Below are positions 32,691-41,605 of a DNA stretch of 46,926 nucleotides, one piece after another (the stretch's first letter is position 1; every line of letters begins with the position of its first letter). The stretch is from Lachnospiraceae bacterium (GTDB lineage: Bacteria; Bacillota; Clostridia; Lachnospirales; Lachnospiraceae). The notes beneath the pieces are model-generated. The model worked only from the letters and a program-made list of their open reading frames with translations, was not told the DNA's origin and did not search any database. The stretch is taken from NCBI GenBank assembly GCA_024696005.1, contig JAILHF010000060.1, positions 1-46,926 of the forward strand, written 5' to 3'. Made by a program: the position numbers and the translations under genes.

Positions 32691-35192
32691 TTAACTGAAC
32701 GAATCGTACAGATGGAAGATCTGCAGCTGCTCGCGGAAGTTCTCGCTTCCTTCGATCTCCACCGGCCCGTGTATCGAATCCTTCGATACCGTGACAAGCA
32801 TCTCCTTGTCCTTATGCAGGGAGAAAACGTTATCGGAGAAGATCGCGTCTGCCTCCTTCAGATCCAGCATCACAAAAGGCGCATAAACCGTGCTCTTCAG
32901 AAGGATCAGGTAGCACTGGTCGTTCTCGGTGACTTTCACGGTGATCTCCGGTTTTTTCAGTTCCATGTGCTTGTACGGCACAAAGACCGCGTCACGGCAG
33001 AAGCTCCTGCCATCGGTCTCGAATTCCGCCAGGACATAGAGCTCGCGCTCGCTGTGGGATTCCTTCTGTTTCCCGAAATCCCGCTTCTGTCCTTTCCAGA
33101 CGCTCATGCCTTCCACGCGGCTCTCTTCCGTGTAGCGCATCAGCTCGGTCCCGTCCGTCGTGACCAGGCTCATCCGCACCCGGACGGTCACGGCTTCCAG
33201 ACGGTCGTTCACCACGCAGGCGATCCCTTTTCCGTCCTCCAGCTGTATGCTGCCCTCCACAGGCGCATAGAAGCGTTTTGCCATGTAATGGAGCGCTTTC
33301 CAGCGTCCGTAATAGTCCACGGAGGACCAGCTGGCTGCCGGCCAGTTATCGTTGAACTGCCAGTAAAGCGTGCCCATGCAGCGGCCGCGCTCCCTGCGCA
33401 GATGTTCCACAGCGCACTCCACAGCCAGTCCCTGCTGGATCTGGCTGACATAGAGCAGCTGTTCGAAATCCTTCGGATAACGGAAATTCTCCGAGATGTA
33501 GCTGACGATGAGTCCGTTCGCGCTCCCGTTCTTCTGATGGCTTTCCATGACCGGAGAAAAGATGTTGCGATCCTCGGGTTTCGTAAAGCTCTTGACCGTC
33601 TTGAGTCCCGGGAAGGACTGGAAACCGAATTCCGAAAGGAAACGGAAATGGTGATCGCGGTACTCCGAATAAGGCCTGCGGCCGTGCCACACTTCCCAGA
33701 AATGCGTATCCCCGCGGTTCTCATCGTCGGGCGCATCAAAGCAGCCTCCTGAAGACGGGCTCGACGGCCACCAGTCCGTGCTCTCATCCTCATCCATCAC
33801 GGTATTCGGCAGGAGATATTCAAACATCTTGATGTAATCGGCCTTCAGGGCCGGCGAATGATCCGAAAAGCCCTTCCAGTGGTCCCAGGCGCTCTCCATT
33901 TCGTTATTCCCGCACCAAAGCGCCAGGCAGGCGTGATGGCGCAGCCTTCTCACATTGTCCCTTGTCTCCGCCAGGATGCTCTTTTCAAAGGCGGGCGTAA
34001 GCTCATAGATATTGCAGGCGTACATCAGGTCCTGCCAGACCAGGATGCCGCGTTCATCGCACATGTCGTAAAAACGGTCGGAAGGATAATAGCCGCCGCC
34101 CCAGATCCGCAGGAAATTGAAGTTTGCTTCCTTGGCGTAATCCAGAAGGCGCTCCTGCTTGCGTTCCGTGATGTTGGGATAGATCGCGTCCTCGGGAACA
34201 TAGTTGGCCCCGCGCGCAAAGATCTTCACCCCGTTCACGATGAAGCAGAATTCCTCGCCGTATTCGTCCTTTTCCCGCGAAAGCTTTATCGTACGAAGGC
34301 CGATGCGGTATTCCTTCACGTCATAGATCTTGTCGGCTTTCTTCAGTGTGATCCGCACGCGGTAGAGGGGCTGTTCCCCCATCCCGCCCGGCCACCAGAG
34401 CCTCGGCGAATGGATCGGTATCCCGATCTCGTTCTCGCCGCGTTCGGTCATGCGCACACCGGGATCGGGCATGCGTGTCATGAAACTCACCTTGTCCTGC
34501 TCGCTCACCTCGATCTCGATCTCGACAGGGATCGGATCGCTGTATTCGAGGATCGGATCCACATACAGCGTCACCTTTCCGTCCTCGTGCTCCTGGAAGA
34601 AGCTGACCTCGCTGAGGCGGAGCTTCGTCCACGCCTCCAGACGGATCTCACGGAAGATCCCCATGTCCGGCAGCTGCGGGCCCCAGTCCCAGCCGAAGGA
34701 AGACTGCGCTTTCCGCAGCAGCTGTCCCCCGGGAAGTGCGCCCTTGTTCGTCCAGTTCACTTCCTTGCCGGGAGCCGCCTTGTAATCACGGATATAACGC
34801 AGAGGAGAATAAAAATGGATCTTCAGTTCGTTATCTCCCATGCGCAGCCTGTCCTTTACGGGAAAACGGTACGTGCGGTGCATGTTCTTGGTCCGCCCGA
34901 GCTTCTCCCCGTTCAGATACAGTTCGGCAATGGTATCCAGCCCGTCAAATACCAGCTCCTGCTCCGCTTCCTGAAGCACATCGCCGCGAAGACTGAATTC
35001 ACAGATAAATTCATAATCATGTTCGAAAAGCGCAAGGAGCTTTTTCTCATTTTCCCCCGCATAGGGATGCTGTATGGCCCCGGCCTCGAGAAGGACGGAC
35101 AATACCGAAGCGGGTGCCCCCGCCTTATAGGTCTTGCCGCTCTCGCAGTCACGCATTTTCCATTTCTCTTCGCAAAGATTTGTTATGATCAT
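32691..35192 (-). CDS. GH2 beta-mannosidase
   Basis: An 833-residue intracellular enzyme. N-terminal sugar-binding domain (about 50-180) with LFLAEL-type FDGLDTIAELYLNGEKLG, an immunoglobulin-like domain, and a TIM barrel with ARGANYVPEDAIYP, LRIWGGGYYPSDRFYDMCDE, acid/base Glu in ALWCGNNEMES and nucleophile Glu in FLSEFGFQSFP. These fit the beta-mannosidase branch of GH2 rather than beta-galactosidase or glucuronidase. It cleaves mannose from the non-reducing end of manno-oligosaccharides. The start overlaps the NUDIX stop by ATGA. With the alpha-galactosidase and nearby manA it completes a route from galactomannan oligosaccharides to fructose-6-phosphate. Confidence 0.92.
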   Translation of the reverse strand: MIITNLCEEKWKMRDCESGKTYKAGAPASVLSVLLEAGAIQHPYAGENEKKLLALFEHDYEFICEFSLRGDVLQEAEQELVFDGLDTIAELYLNGEKLGRTKNMHRTYRFPVKDRLRMGDNELKIHFYSPLRYIRDYKAAPGKEVNWTNKGALPGGQLLRKAQSSFGWDWGPQLPDMGIFREIRLEAWTKLRLSEVSFFQEHEDGKVTLYVDPILEYSDPIPVEIEIEVSEQDKVSFMTRMPDPGVRMTERGENEIGIPIHSPRLWWPGGMGEQPLYRVRITLKKADKIYDVKEYRIGLRTIKLSREKDEYGEEFCFIVNGVKIFARGANYVPEDAIYPNITERKQERLLDYAKEANFNFLRIWGGGYYPSDRFYDMCDERGILVWQDLMYACNIYELTPAFEKSILAETRDNVRRLRHHACLALWCGNNEMESAWDHWKGFSDHSPALKADYIKMFEYLLPNTVMDEDESTDWWPSSPSSGGCFDAPDDENRGDTHFWEVWHGRRPYSEYRDHHFRFLSEFGFQSFPGLKTVKSFTKPEDRNIFSPVMESHQKNGSANGLIVSYISENFRYPKDFEQLLYVSQIQQGLAVECAVEHLRRERGRCMGTLYWQFNDNWPAASWSSVDYYGRWKALHYMAKRFYAPVEGSIQLEDGKGIACVVNDRLEAVTVRVRMSLVTTDGTELMRYTEESRVEGMSVWKGQKRDFGKQKESHSERELYVLAEFETDGRSFCRDAVFVPYKHMELKKPEITVKVTENDQCYLILLKSTVYAPFVMLDLKEADAIFSDNVFSLHKDKEMLVTVSKDSIHGPVEIEGSENFREQLQIFHLYDSFS

Positions 35193-35812
35193 GATGTCCT
35201 GACTCCTACAAATTCAAACGGTCTCTCCGGATCCGACTGCAAAAAGCTCATCATCAGATAAGCCATGCGAAGCGATACACGCTCTTCTTTCAGGATCCTG
35301 CGCACTTCTTCCTTGCCTGCGGTAAACGCCCGTATGGATTCCGTATCCTCCACGGCCTGTTCGTTCCCGCTTCCTTCCGCATAGCCGAACACCGCCACGC
35401 AGGCTTCGTCCGTAAATCCGGCTCCCATGTAAAAGGGCCTGCTCCAGATGCTGTCCGTCTCGACCGGAACGAAACGGTAACCGGTCTCTTCCTTCATCTC
35501 CCGGATCGCTGCTTCCGCCGGGCTCTCCCCTTCCTCGATCAGGCCCGCCGGGAGCTCATAAAGCCGGCTGCCCAGCGGATAGCGGTATTGCCGGATCAGG
35601 ACCAGACGGCCCGGATCCTCGCGGAGCACCGGATAGATCACCACGCCTTCGGCGCTGTCCTGTCCGGTACGCAGCCTGATATGTTCCTCATCGTTTCGGG
35701 ATACAAAATAATAATCAAACGCCCTGCCGGAATCCGTCAGCGCGTCCATGTGATAGAAATTGAGATGAGGGTTTGTATGTAAGGCCTCGACAGAGCGGTA
35801 TTTCTCTTTCAT
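35189..35812 (-). CDS. NUDIX hydrolase, ADP-ribose pyrophosphatase type
   Basis: A 207-residue NudF-like enzyme. The NUDIX box at residues 90-112 is complete (G90, E96, REMKEETGY), and GSRLYELPAGLIEEGE just before it matches the ADP-sugar pyrophosphatase group. The N-terminal strand region has YYFVSRNDEE. The likely reaction is hydrolysis of ADP-ribose or another nucleotide sugar to AMP and a sugar phosphate. It lies 6 bases after the HD-GYP-like gene and overlaps the mannosidase gene by ATGA. The C-terminal 30 residues are helical and unassigned. Confidence 0.88.
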   Translation of the reverse strand: MKEKYRSVEALHTNPHLNFYHMDALTDSGRAFDYYFVSRNDEEHIRLRTGQDSAEGVVIYPVLREDPGRLVLIRQYRYPLGSRLYELPAGLIEEGESPAEAAIREMKEETGYRFVPVETDSIWSRPFYMGAGFTDEACVAVFGYAEGSGNEQAVEDTESIRAFTAGKEEVRRILKEERVSLRMAYLMMSFLQSDPERPFEFVGVRTS

Positions 35813-35818
35813 TTCTTC

Positions 35819-36958
35819 CTACTGCCCGAGATGGATGACCCTTGCCTCTCCGTTCATCAACGCCTGCTGGTACTGCTCGTACTGTTCCTTCATGATATAA
35901 CGGTTGTCCATCGTCTTCAGGACATCCTTGATCTGCATGCTTTCGTAGACCTTTCCGTCCGAGAGGTTGTAGATCTTGTTGTCATGGAAACTCAGAACGA
36001 AAGGCCGGAGGATATCGTCCCCGTTCTCCGTCAGCACGATGCCCTTGTTGCGGTCGGTAAACTCCACGGTGCAGCCGACCGGCACGATGTGGATCGCCTG
36101 CGTCAGCGCGCGGACGACCTGCTGGTTCATGCGATTGCGGGGATGATGCAGATACTTGTATGCCGCGATGTCGGATTGCGGATCCTCACCGTATTTCATG
36201 GCAGTAAGCATGTCGAAATAGTATGCGACTTTCAGTGTCTCAAGCTGGAAATCCGGCTGCTTCACATCCCGGACATTCCCGTTATGCTGCTCTTTCAGGT
36301 CACGCAGAAGGAAGGAGATGTTCTTCATGACCTCCGAATCCAGGTCGCAGTTCTCCCTGAGCAGACGGTATCCTTCTTCCTTGCAGCGCAGGATCAGATC
36401 CTTGTCCTCATCCGTAAGCTCACTGCTCTTCTTGCGGTTGATGGCTTCGGGGATGTCGAGGGCCCCGATGTCATGCAAAAGACCCGCGAGGACCGTATTG
36501 CGCTGTGCCTCGGCATTCGTCATCAGCTTCCCGTAAATGGCAGCCGCAAGGATGCCCACATTCAGGGAATGCTTGTAGGTATTGTCTTCCGCGCTCCGCA
36601 GGTTCTGGGTAAAGGTAAACTTGCCCTTCATCCGCCCGAAACGCCTTATGATATCGTTAGTAAGGCTTTCCAGCCTGGCAGGCTGGGCGCCGTCACGGAT
36701 ATCCTGCATGATCTCCTGCAGGGTAAAGACCGCCATGGTCTGGAAACGTTCGAATTCCCTGTCCTCGTCACTCATAGGCGGAACAGGCTCAGCCGGCTCA
36801 AGGGTATAAACACCGATCAGCCCGAAATTCCGGATACTGTTGATACCCTGAGGGGTCAGTCTGGAATCACGGTCATAAAGCATTACACCCTGACGGTTAA
36901 AGATCGGTTTTGCCAATCTCATACCTTGTCTCAATTCGTCTGTAGGCACAAAGATCAT
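35819..36958 (-). CDS. degenerate HD-GYP-type protein
   Basis: A 379-residue cytosolic protein. The N-terminal part (1-60: VPTDELRQGMRLAKPIFNRQ) resembles the small domain that precedes many HD-GYP phosphodiesterases. The HD domain keeps HSLNVGILAAAIYG and LLHDIGALDIPEAI, but Lys of HDxGK is Ala, the HPxxG helix reads CKEEG, and the HHExxDGxGYP motif is missing (EQHNGNVRD in its place). The later YYFDMLTA aspartate remains. Metal binding may survive in part; cyclic-di-GMP hydrolysis as in canonical HD-GYP enzymes is doubtful. A C-terminal beta domain (about 300-379) has VPVGCTVEFTDRNKGIVL, as in other HD-GYP relatives. It heads the glycosidase operon behind its own promoter. Confidence 0.82.
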   Translation of the reverse strand: MIFVPTDELRQGMRLAKPIFNRQGVMLYDRDSRLTPQGINSIRNFGLIGVYTLEPAEPVPPMSDEDREFERFQTMAVFTLQEIMQDIRDGAQPARLESLTNDIIRRFGRMKGKFTFTQNLRSAEDNTYKHSLNVGILAAAIYGKLMTNAEAQRNTVLAGLLHDIGALDIPEAINRKKSSELTDEDKDLILRCKEEGYRLLRENCDLDSEVMKNISFLLRDLKEQHNGNVRDVKQPDFQLETLKVAYYFDMLTAMKYGEDPQSDIAAYKYLHHPRNRMNQQVVRALTQAIHIVPVGCTVEFTDRNKGIVLTENGDDILRPFVLSFHDNKIYNLSDGKVYESMQIKDVLKTMDNRYIMKEQYEQYQQALMNGEARVIHLGQ

Positions 36959-37008
36959 TGTACGGAAACCCCTTTACCATTCACTCGCGCAACTGCCCGG
37001 CCGCTTTT

Positions 37009-37037
37009 ATTATATCATACCCCCGCCTTCTTGTATA
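37009..37037 (-). promoter_or_regulatory. promoter of the eight-gene glycosidase operon
   Basis: TATAAT (37009-37014) with a 17-base spacer and a weak -35 TATACA (37032-37037) on the minus strand, overlapping the end of manA. It lies 50 bases before the HD-GYP-like gene. No terminator separates manA from it, so read-through is possible. Confidence 0.55.
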
Positions 37038-37977
37038 GCGGAGCCGCCAAATTTACGCGCAGACTGCCCTTCACGATCAGGCTGGGATAAGCCGCCGGAA
37101 GGATCATGTTCTCTCCTTTTCTGACGGGCAGGCCGTCGATCTCGCCGCTGCCCTCCACAACGCTTGCGATCAGGAAGCTGTCCTTCGCCAGCTCCGTGAT
37201 GTCCTGCTGCGTCTCCACACGCAGTGTCCAGGTCTTGAAATCCGGCGTCTGCGCCAGGAACGTGAGCCCCTCTCCCTTGTCCTCCGTATGCAGGATCTGC
37301 TCCGGACGAAGGACATCCGGCGCCTTCACGACCGCCAGGCTCTGCTCGATGTGAAGCTTACGCGGAACCCCGTTCTGCAGGCGGTTGTAATCGTGCACGC
37401 GGTAGGTGATGTCGCTGTTCTCCTGCACCTCCAGGAGCAGCACCCCGGCCGTGATCGCGTGAAGCGTTCCCGGATCGATCGGGATGTAATCCCCCTTCCG
37501 GATGGGAACATAGTTCAACAGCTCGTCCCAGCGGCCCTCACGGACCATGCTCTTGAATTCTTCCTTGTCCCGTGCCCGGTTTCCGATGATCAGCTCGGCA
37601 CCTTCCGGGCAATCCAGGATATACCAGCACTCCCGTTTCCCGCTGCAGTTTTCATGCTCCCTCGCATAACGGTCATCGGGATGCACCTGGATCGAAAGAT
37701 CCTCTTTGGCATCGATGAGCTTGACCAGCAGCGGAAACTGCCCTTCTTTTTTCCCGAAAAGCTGCGGTTCCTCCTCCCAGAGCTCCGAGAGGCGCTTTCC
37801 CTTATAGCTTCCTTCCGTCACCTCGCTGTCTGCCTGCGCATTGCAGGAAACGACCCAGCATTCCCCCAGTCCGGTTTCTTTATCGCTTTGGTATCCCCAT
37901 TCGTTTTTGAGCCTGCTGCCGCCCCAGATCCTCTCCATCAGCACGGGCTTCAGCTTCAGTATTTCAAGCTTTCCCAT
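37015..37977 (-). CDS. manA: mannose-6-phosphate isomerase, class I
   Basis: A 320-residue zinc enzyme of the short Firmicute type; it interconverts mannose-6-phosphate and fructose-6-phosphate. Cupin-fold landmarks are LMERIWGGSRL at the N-terminus, LVKLIDAKEDLSIQVHPDD with the Gln and His zinc ligands, CWYILDCPEGAELIIG, and DPGTLHAITAGVLLLEVQEN with the later His. NSDITYRVHDYNR is the substrate arginine region. It starts directly after the SGNH hydrolase stop (no gap) and precedes the mannosidase operon, so it links mannose from galactomannan to glycolysis. Confidence 0.95.
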   Translation of the reverse strand: MGKLEILKLKPVLMERIWGGSRLKNEWGYQSDKETGLGECWVVSCNAQADSEVTEGSYKGKRLSELWEEEPQLFGKKEGQFPLLVKLIDAKEDLSIQVHPDDRYAREHENCSGKRECWYILDCPEGAELIIGNRARDKEEFKSMVREGRWDELLNYVPIRKGDYIPIDPGTLHAITAGVLLLEVQENSDITYRVHDYNRLQNGVPRKLHIEQSLAVVKAPDVLRPEQILHTEDKGEGLTFLAQTPDFKTWTLRVETQQDITELAKDSFLIASVVEGSGEIDGLPVRKGENMILPAAYPSLIVKGSLRVNLAAPLYKKAGV

Positions 37978-39258
37978 TCACTTCTCCTCTTCCCCGTCGG
38001 GTGACGATACGATGATCCCCAAAAGATCAAAGCCCGCCGGAGAATCATTCCCCTCCGTTTTTATCCAGGCCGGTCCGCCCGTCTGCATTGCGGCCTGCTC
38101 CCAGCCCAGCGAATCCGGATCCCCCAGTATGTGCAGGCACAGCTCGTGCTCCTCCGCGCTGGGGCTTACATCCCGCAGCCCTTCCAGGGCAGCCGTCCGT
38201 TTTCCGTAATTCACCGGGCTCTTTTTTTCCTCCCGGCATCCTTCCGGCATCCGCCCGTGACGCATGATCGTCACGATCGAAAGGCAGTCACCCCAATCCT
38301 GGTCAAAATCTGCATCCAGGATGACCGCATGCTCCCTGTCTCCGTCCACGACAGCCTCGGCCAGAAGCGCCGGTCTCTTCACGGTGCGGCGGAACTGCAA
38401 AGCAAGCTCGCTCCCGCGAAAACGCAGGCGCAGCTCATCCCCCGCCCTGCTTCCGGTCCAGCCCCCGCGGAAATGGTCCGCGGGATACTCCGGCTCTTTC
38501 GTGTCCTTCTCAAATCCGGCAAGCTCCGCTTCGGCATCGGCATGCTGCAGGCGCACGGCATTTTCATACGCGTTCGCCGTGAGAGCTTCGGGCAGTTTGC
38601 GTTCTTCGCCCGTTCCGGCAGGTTCTTCTTTTACCGTATCCAGAAGATCCGTGATCATGGCCGCGATCATGGCGTGGCCTTCATCATTCGGATGGAGCAT
38701 GTCCTGTGTGATCAGCGATGCCTCAAGCACGCCGTCCCTAAGCTTTGCATAAAGCGAAGAGCGTGTGCTGATGCAGGGCAGGCCGTAATGCTCGCCGATC
38801 CTGCGATGCTGCTCTTCGGCGCTGATCCCGCTGTCGTACTGCACAAAATGAAGCAGCACCACCGCCGGGCGGCTTTCCGAGCGCAAAAGCCTGCGGATCA
38901 GGCCCTCGTAGCACTCCTGCGAAAATTCATTCGCTTCATCATTGACCGAAAAATCCACAAACACCACATCGGGACGGAAACGAAGCACATCCTTTTCCAC
39001 GCGGGCCGCGCCGTACTGCGAACCGGTCCCGCCGATCCCGGCATTGACGTAATGCAGCTCGCTCTTCGGGAAGTTTTCCCTCCACCAGTCACAGACTCTC
39101 GCGGAATAGCAGAGCTTCGGATCGGTCGACGAATACCCCTCCGTGATCGAACCGCCGAGAAAGGCCACGCAAAGCGCCTCTCCGGCTTCCGCCTTCTTCA
39201 TGACACGCTTAAGCGCCGCATGATCCCCGCTGTTTACAAGTGCCTGATACTGCTTCAA
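37978..39258 (-). CDS. SGNH/GDSL-type hydrolase
   Basis: A 426-residue protein. An SGNH esterase fold lies at residues 30-215: block I LGGSITEGYSS (Ser nucleophile), block II NAGIGGTGSQYGAARVEKD, block III FVDFSVNDEANE, block V MLHPNDEGHAMIA with catalytic Asp and His. The N-terminal 25 residues are helical. The C-terminal 200 residues form a second beta-rich domain (AELALQFRRTV-like strands) that may be a galactose-binding-type module; this is uncertain. There is no signal peptide. Family members often remove acetyl groups from sugars, so a deacetylase for acetylated mannan or xylan oligosaccharides is a fair guess given manA next to it. Confidence 0.85.
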   Translation of the reverse strand: MKQYQALVNSGDHAALKRVMKKAEAGEALCVAFLGGSITEGYSSTDPKLCYSARVCDWWRENFPKSELHYVNAGIGGTGSQYGAARVEKDVLRFRPDVVFVDFSVNDEANEFSQECYEGLIRRLLRSESRPAVVLLHFVQYDSGISAEEQHRRIGEHYGLPCISTRSSLYAKLRDGVLEASLITQDMLHPNDEGHAMIAAMITDLLDTVKEEPAGTGEERKLPEALTANAYENAVRLQHADAEAELAGFEKDTKEPEYPADHFRGGWTGSRAGDELRLRFRGSELALQFRRTVKRPALLAEAVVDGDREHAVILDADFDQDWGDCLSIVTIMRHGRMPEGCREEKKSPVNYGKRTAALEGLRDVSPSAEEHELCLHILGDPDSLGWEQAAMQTGGPAWIKTEGNDSPAGFDLLGIIVSSPDGEEEK

Positions 39259-39293
39259 AAAACCTCCGGGCCGGTCGCCCCTGTCTGAACAGT

Positions 39294-39334
39294 AAAGCCC
39301 CGTTCCGGGCGGAGCGGGGCTTTGATCTGTCTCC
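39294..39334 (-). terminator. terminator after the EAL-HDOD gene
   Basis: AAAGCCCCG (39295-39303) and CGGGGCTTT (39315-39323) pair over 9 bp around a GC-rich loop, 20 bases past the EAL-HDOD stop. The T tract on the minus strand is short (TTTACTG), so it is weaker than the other terminators here. Confidence 0.6.
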
Positions 39335-39345
39335 TGTATTAAACC

Positions 39346-40569
39346 TTATTTAGCAAAAAGATCACGGAACCAGCGGAGGGACTCCACATAAGCCTTGTAC
39401 ACGGGATCCAGATCGATGTCTCCGACAACCATCTGCCGCGATACCTCCTGCCATGATGCATTCTCATACTGCCACATGAAATCGAACAGCGGCGCGAACG
39501 GACCGGTGCGCTCCAGCAGAGCCTGTCGGATCTCCTTGGAAACGCTGACCATATCGAGCGCCTCGCTCATGGGCTTTTCGATGATCACGTCGAGAACGGA
39601 GAACAATCCCATCAGGAACAGCTCCGAAGACTGGCTTGCCAGGCTGAATACCGGTGCGAGGTTCTCGCAGAAGCGTGCGCGTATCATCGACAGACGCATG
39701 ATCTCGCTCGGTCTGTCCACGCAGAGCTCCTTGGTCGCCGCCGTATTGATCCAGCGCTTCAGTTCCTTCTGTCCCAGCATAGCTGCCGCGTGCTTTACGG
39801 AAGTGATGCCGGAATTCACGGTCATGCGGTTTACCATCTCCAGGAGCGAAAGCACCAGGGCAGGGTCGCGCTCGATGACGCTCGCAGCATCCGTCAGATC
39901 AAAGTCCACATCGTTGACAAGCTTGAGCAGCTCCAGATAGTTGACCTTCAAAGGCGCGATCTCTTCGTTGCCCTTCTTGATCGGCATGCGGAAGAACTCG
40001 CCTTCGTACAGATCGTATCCGCCGCCCTCTTTCAGACGGTCGTACTCTTCCTGCGCGTCCACATTGACGGCAACAAGCTTGATGTTGGGATATACCTTCG
40101 AGAAATATACCTTCGCCTTGCCGATGTCGATCTTTTTGTGGTTGAGCATGATGTAATCCATCAGTGAAAGGACCTGACGGTATTCCTCAAAGCAGCTGAC
40201 CGGAAGCTTCCGGATCGCCAGCTTGTATTTCTGCTCTTTCAGCTCTTTCAGGCGCTCGATGTAACGCTCCTCGGCGGGCATGTCCTTGTCGAGCAGCAGA
40301 ACGATCCTGTCATGAGGCGCGTTGCACTGGCCCGCAATGTCCGAGAAGAGCGAGATATTGTTCATCTCGATAAATACGCTCTTGTCACCGGCCACCGTAT
40401 CGAGTCCCATGTTCTCAATGATCTCGAATCCCTCGATATTGGAGGCTCCGTCATAACGTCCCACACCCAGAAGGCGGGGATTGAGGAGGAAATTCTCCTT
40501 TTGCGCAAACACCGAATAAGCACATACACTCATGGTATGGTCAAATAAGGGGATCAATGTAGCAAGCAT
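39346..40569 (-). CDS. EAL-HDOD protein with degenerate EAL domain
   Basis: A 407-residue cytosolic protein of the YuxH/CdgJ type. The N-terminal 200 residues follow an EAL fold (MDYIMLNHKKIDI in the barrel, KLVAVNVDAQEEYD, YDLYEGEFFRMP near the end), but the EAL signature itself and the metal-binding acidic residues are missing, so it should not hydrolyse cyclic-di-GMP. The HDOD domain fills about 205-400, with LLKLVNDVDFDLTDAASVIE, ALVLSLLEMVNR and TSVKHAAAMLGQKELKRWI. Such proteins act as signalling scaffolds, for example in motility. It is a single gene with its own promoter and terminator. The start has AAAGGAGGAGCG upstream. Confidence 0.87.
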   Translation of the reverse strand: MLATLIPLFDHTMSVCAYSVFAQKENFLLNPRLLGVGRYDGASNIEGFEIIENMGLDTVAGDKSVFIEMNNISLFSDIAGQCNAPHDRIVLLLDKDMPAEERYIERLKELKEQKYKLAIRKLPVSCFEEYRQVLSLMDYIMLNHKKIDIGKAKVYFSKVYPNIKLVAVNVDAQEEYDRLKEGGGYDLYEGEFFRMPIKKGNEEIAPLKVNYLELLKLVNDVDFDLTDAASVIERDPALVLSLLEMVNRMTVNSGITSVKHAAAMLGQKELKRWINTAATKELCVDRPSEIMRLSMIRARFCENLAPVFSLASQSSELFLMGLFSVLDVIIEKPMSEALDMVSVSKEIRQALLERTGPFAPLFDFMWQYENASWQEVSRQMVVGDIDLDPVYKAYVESLRWFRDLFAK

Positions 40570-40607
40570 GTCGCTCCTCCTTTTAATGCGTGGTTACCAA
40601 CATTACT

Positions 40608-40613
40608 ATTATA
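40608..40613 (-). promoter_or_regulatory. -10 element of the EAL-HDOD gene
   Basis: A consensus TATAAT on the minus strand, 39 bases before the start codon, preceded by the TG of GTGC. No good -35 is seen 17 bases upstream (TGGTAA). The inverted repeat CATCA-AA-TGATG (40617-40628) lies within the spacer and could be an operator. Confidence 0.5.
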
Positions 40614-40647
40614 GCACATCAAATGATGATTTACCATAGCATATTTT

Positions 40648-41604
40648 TTATTTCCAATACGGTCCGTACTCCACCCCGTCGGCTTCTTTCGGCCTCTCCT
40701 CCAGCGGGTAGATCCACGAGTCGTTATAATAGCGTTTGAGCTTTTCCGGCATGTGCTCGATCCCGCCGAAACGGGAGCCGTCCCATCTGCGTCCCAGGAT
40801 CCCGAAGAGGATCTGGAGCACGCCGCCCATGCAGACCGCCTGTTTTCCGGCCTTCTTCAGCCCGGCCGCCAGCGGAAATCCATAGGCACCGCAGGCCAGA
40901 AGGGCGATATCGAAATCCAGCTCCAGGATCTCCTTCTCCATGAAGGCCAGCGCCTCAAACCAGTCCGCAAAACGCGGATCCTTCCTGTCCCCGATGGTCA
41001 CCAGGGATTGGTAGACCTGAAGGGAAGCGAATTCCGGGAGGATATCACTCCCCGGATAGATCTGTTCCCGGCGGGCATACTGCTTTTTCACCGATTCGGG
41101 AAAGGAAGTGACCACAAGCACTCTCTTCCCTTCCAGAGCGCGGCTCCAGTGCGAATCCAGGCGGAACACGTCGTACAGCCCCATGTCCTTCACCGCGATG
41201 CAGTCCTTCGGCGCATAGCGGTTCAGAAAATACGGCTCCATCAGCTCCTGATTGCAGGCATAAATGTCGCAGCAGCGATAGGCCCCGCGCATGGTCTCCG
41301 TAAAGCGTTCCGCCAGCGCCGGATCGTTCGGAAAGAAACCGGCGCAATTGTAAATGTTCTCCATCGTAAGCGCATATTTGCGGCGTATTCCAAATTCCGC
41401 CATGCGCATCACCGCCGTCTCGAACAGCCCCATGCGGCCTGCCATGAACGGCTCACTCCCGCGGATCAGGCGCTCCAGCTCGCGGCTTCCCTCCTCCCGT
41501 CCGAGCATGCGCCTTTTGCAATAGGGCGCCCGGGCGAAAAAGGGGATCTTTTTCCGGAGCGTGTAACGCACCGCATGGTAAAACCAGAGCAGACGGGATG
41601 CCAT
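40648..41604 (-). CDS. probable GT-D-fold glycosyltransferase
   Basis: A 318-residue protein without signal peptide. I recognise a pattern seen in GT-D-type proteins of capsule loci: PFMAGRMGLFETAVMRM in place of the R-hG-x-E motif, a NCAGFFPND segment, KRVLVVTSFPESVKKQY, then DFDIALLACGAYGFPLAAGL and AVCMGGVLQILFGILGRRWD. The Glu of FET would be the catalytic acidic residue. Members transfer sugars onto surface glycans or glycoproteins; the sugar is not predictable here. It starts one base after the citrate synthase stop, an odd coupling for a glycosyltransferase. Confidence in the fold is moderate. Confidence 0.6.
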   Translation of the reverse strand: MASRLLWFYHAVRYTLRKKIPFFARAPYCKRRMLGREEGSRELERLIRGSEPFMAGRMGLFETAVMRMAEFGIRRKYALTMENIYNCAGFFPNDPALAERFTETMRGAYRCCDIYACNQELMEPYFLNRYAPKDCIAVKDMGLYDVFRLDSHWSRALEGKRVLVVTSFPESVKKQYARREQIYPGSDILPEFASLQVYQSLVTIGDRKDPRFADWFEALAFMEKEILELDFDIALLACGAYGFPLAAGLKKAGKQAVCMGGVLQILFGILGRRWDGSRFGGIEHMPEKLKRYYNDSWIYPLEERPKEADGVEYGPYWK

Positions 41605-41605
41605 A

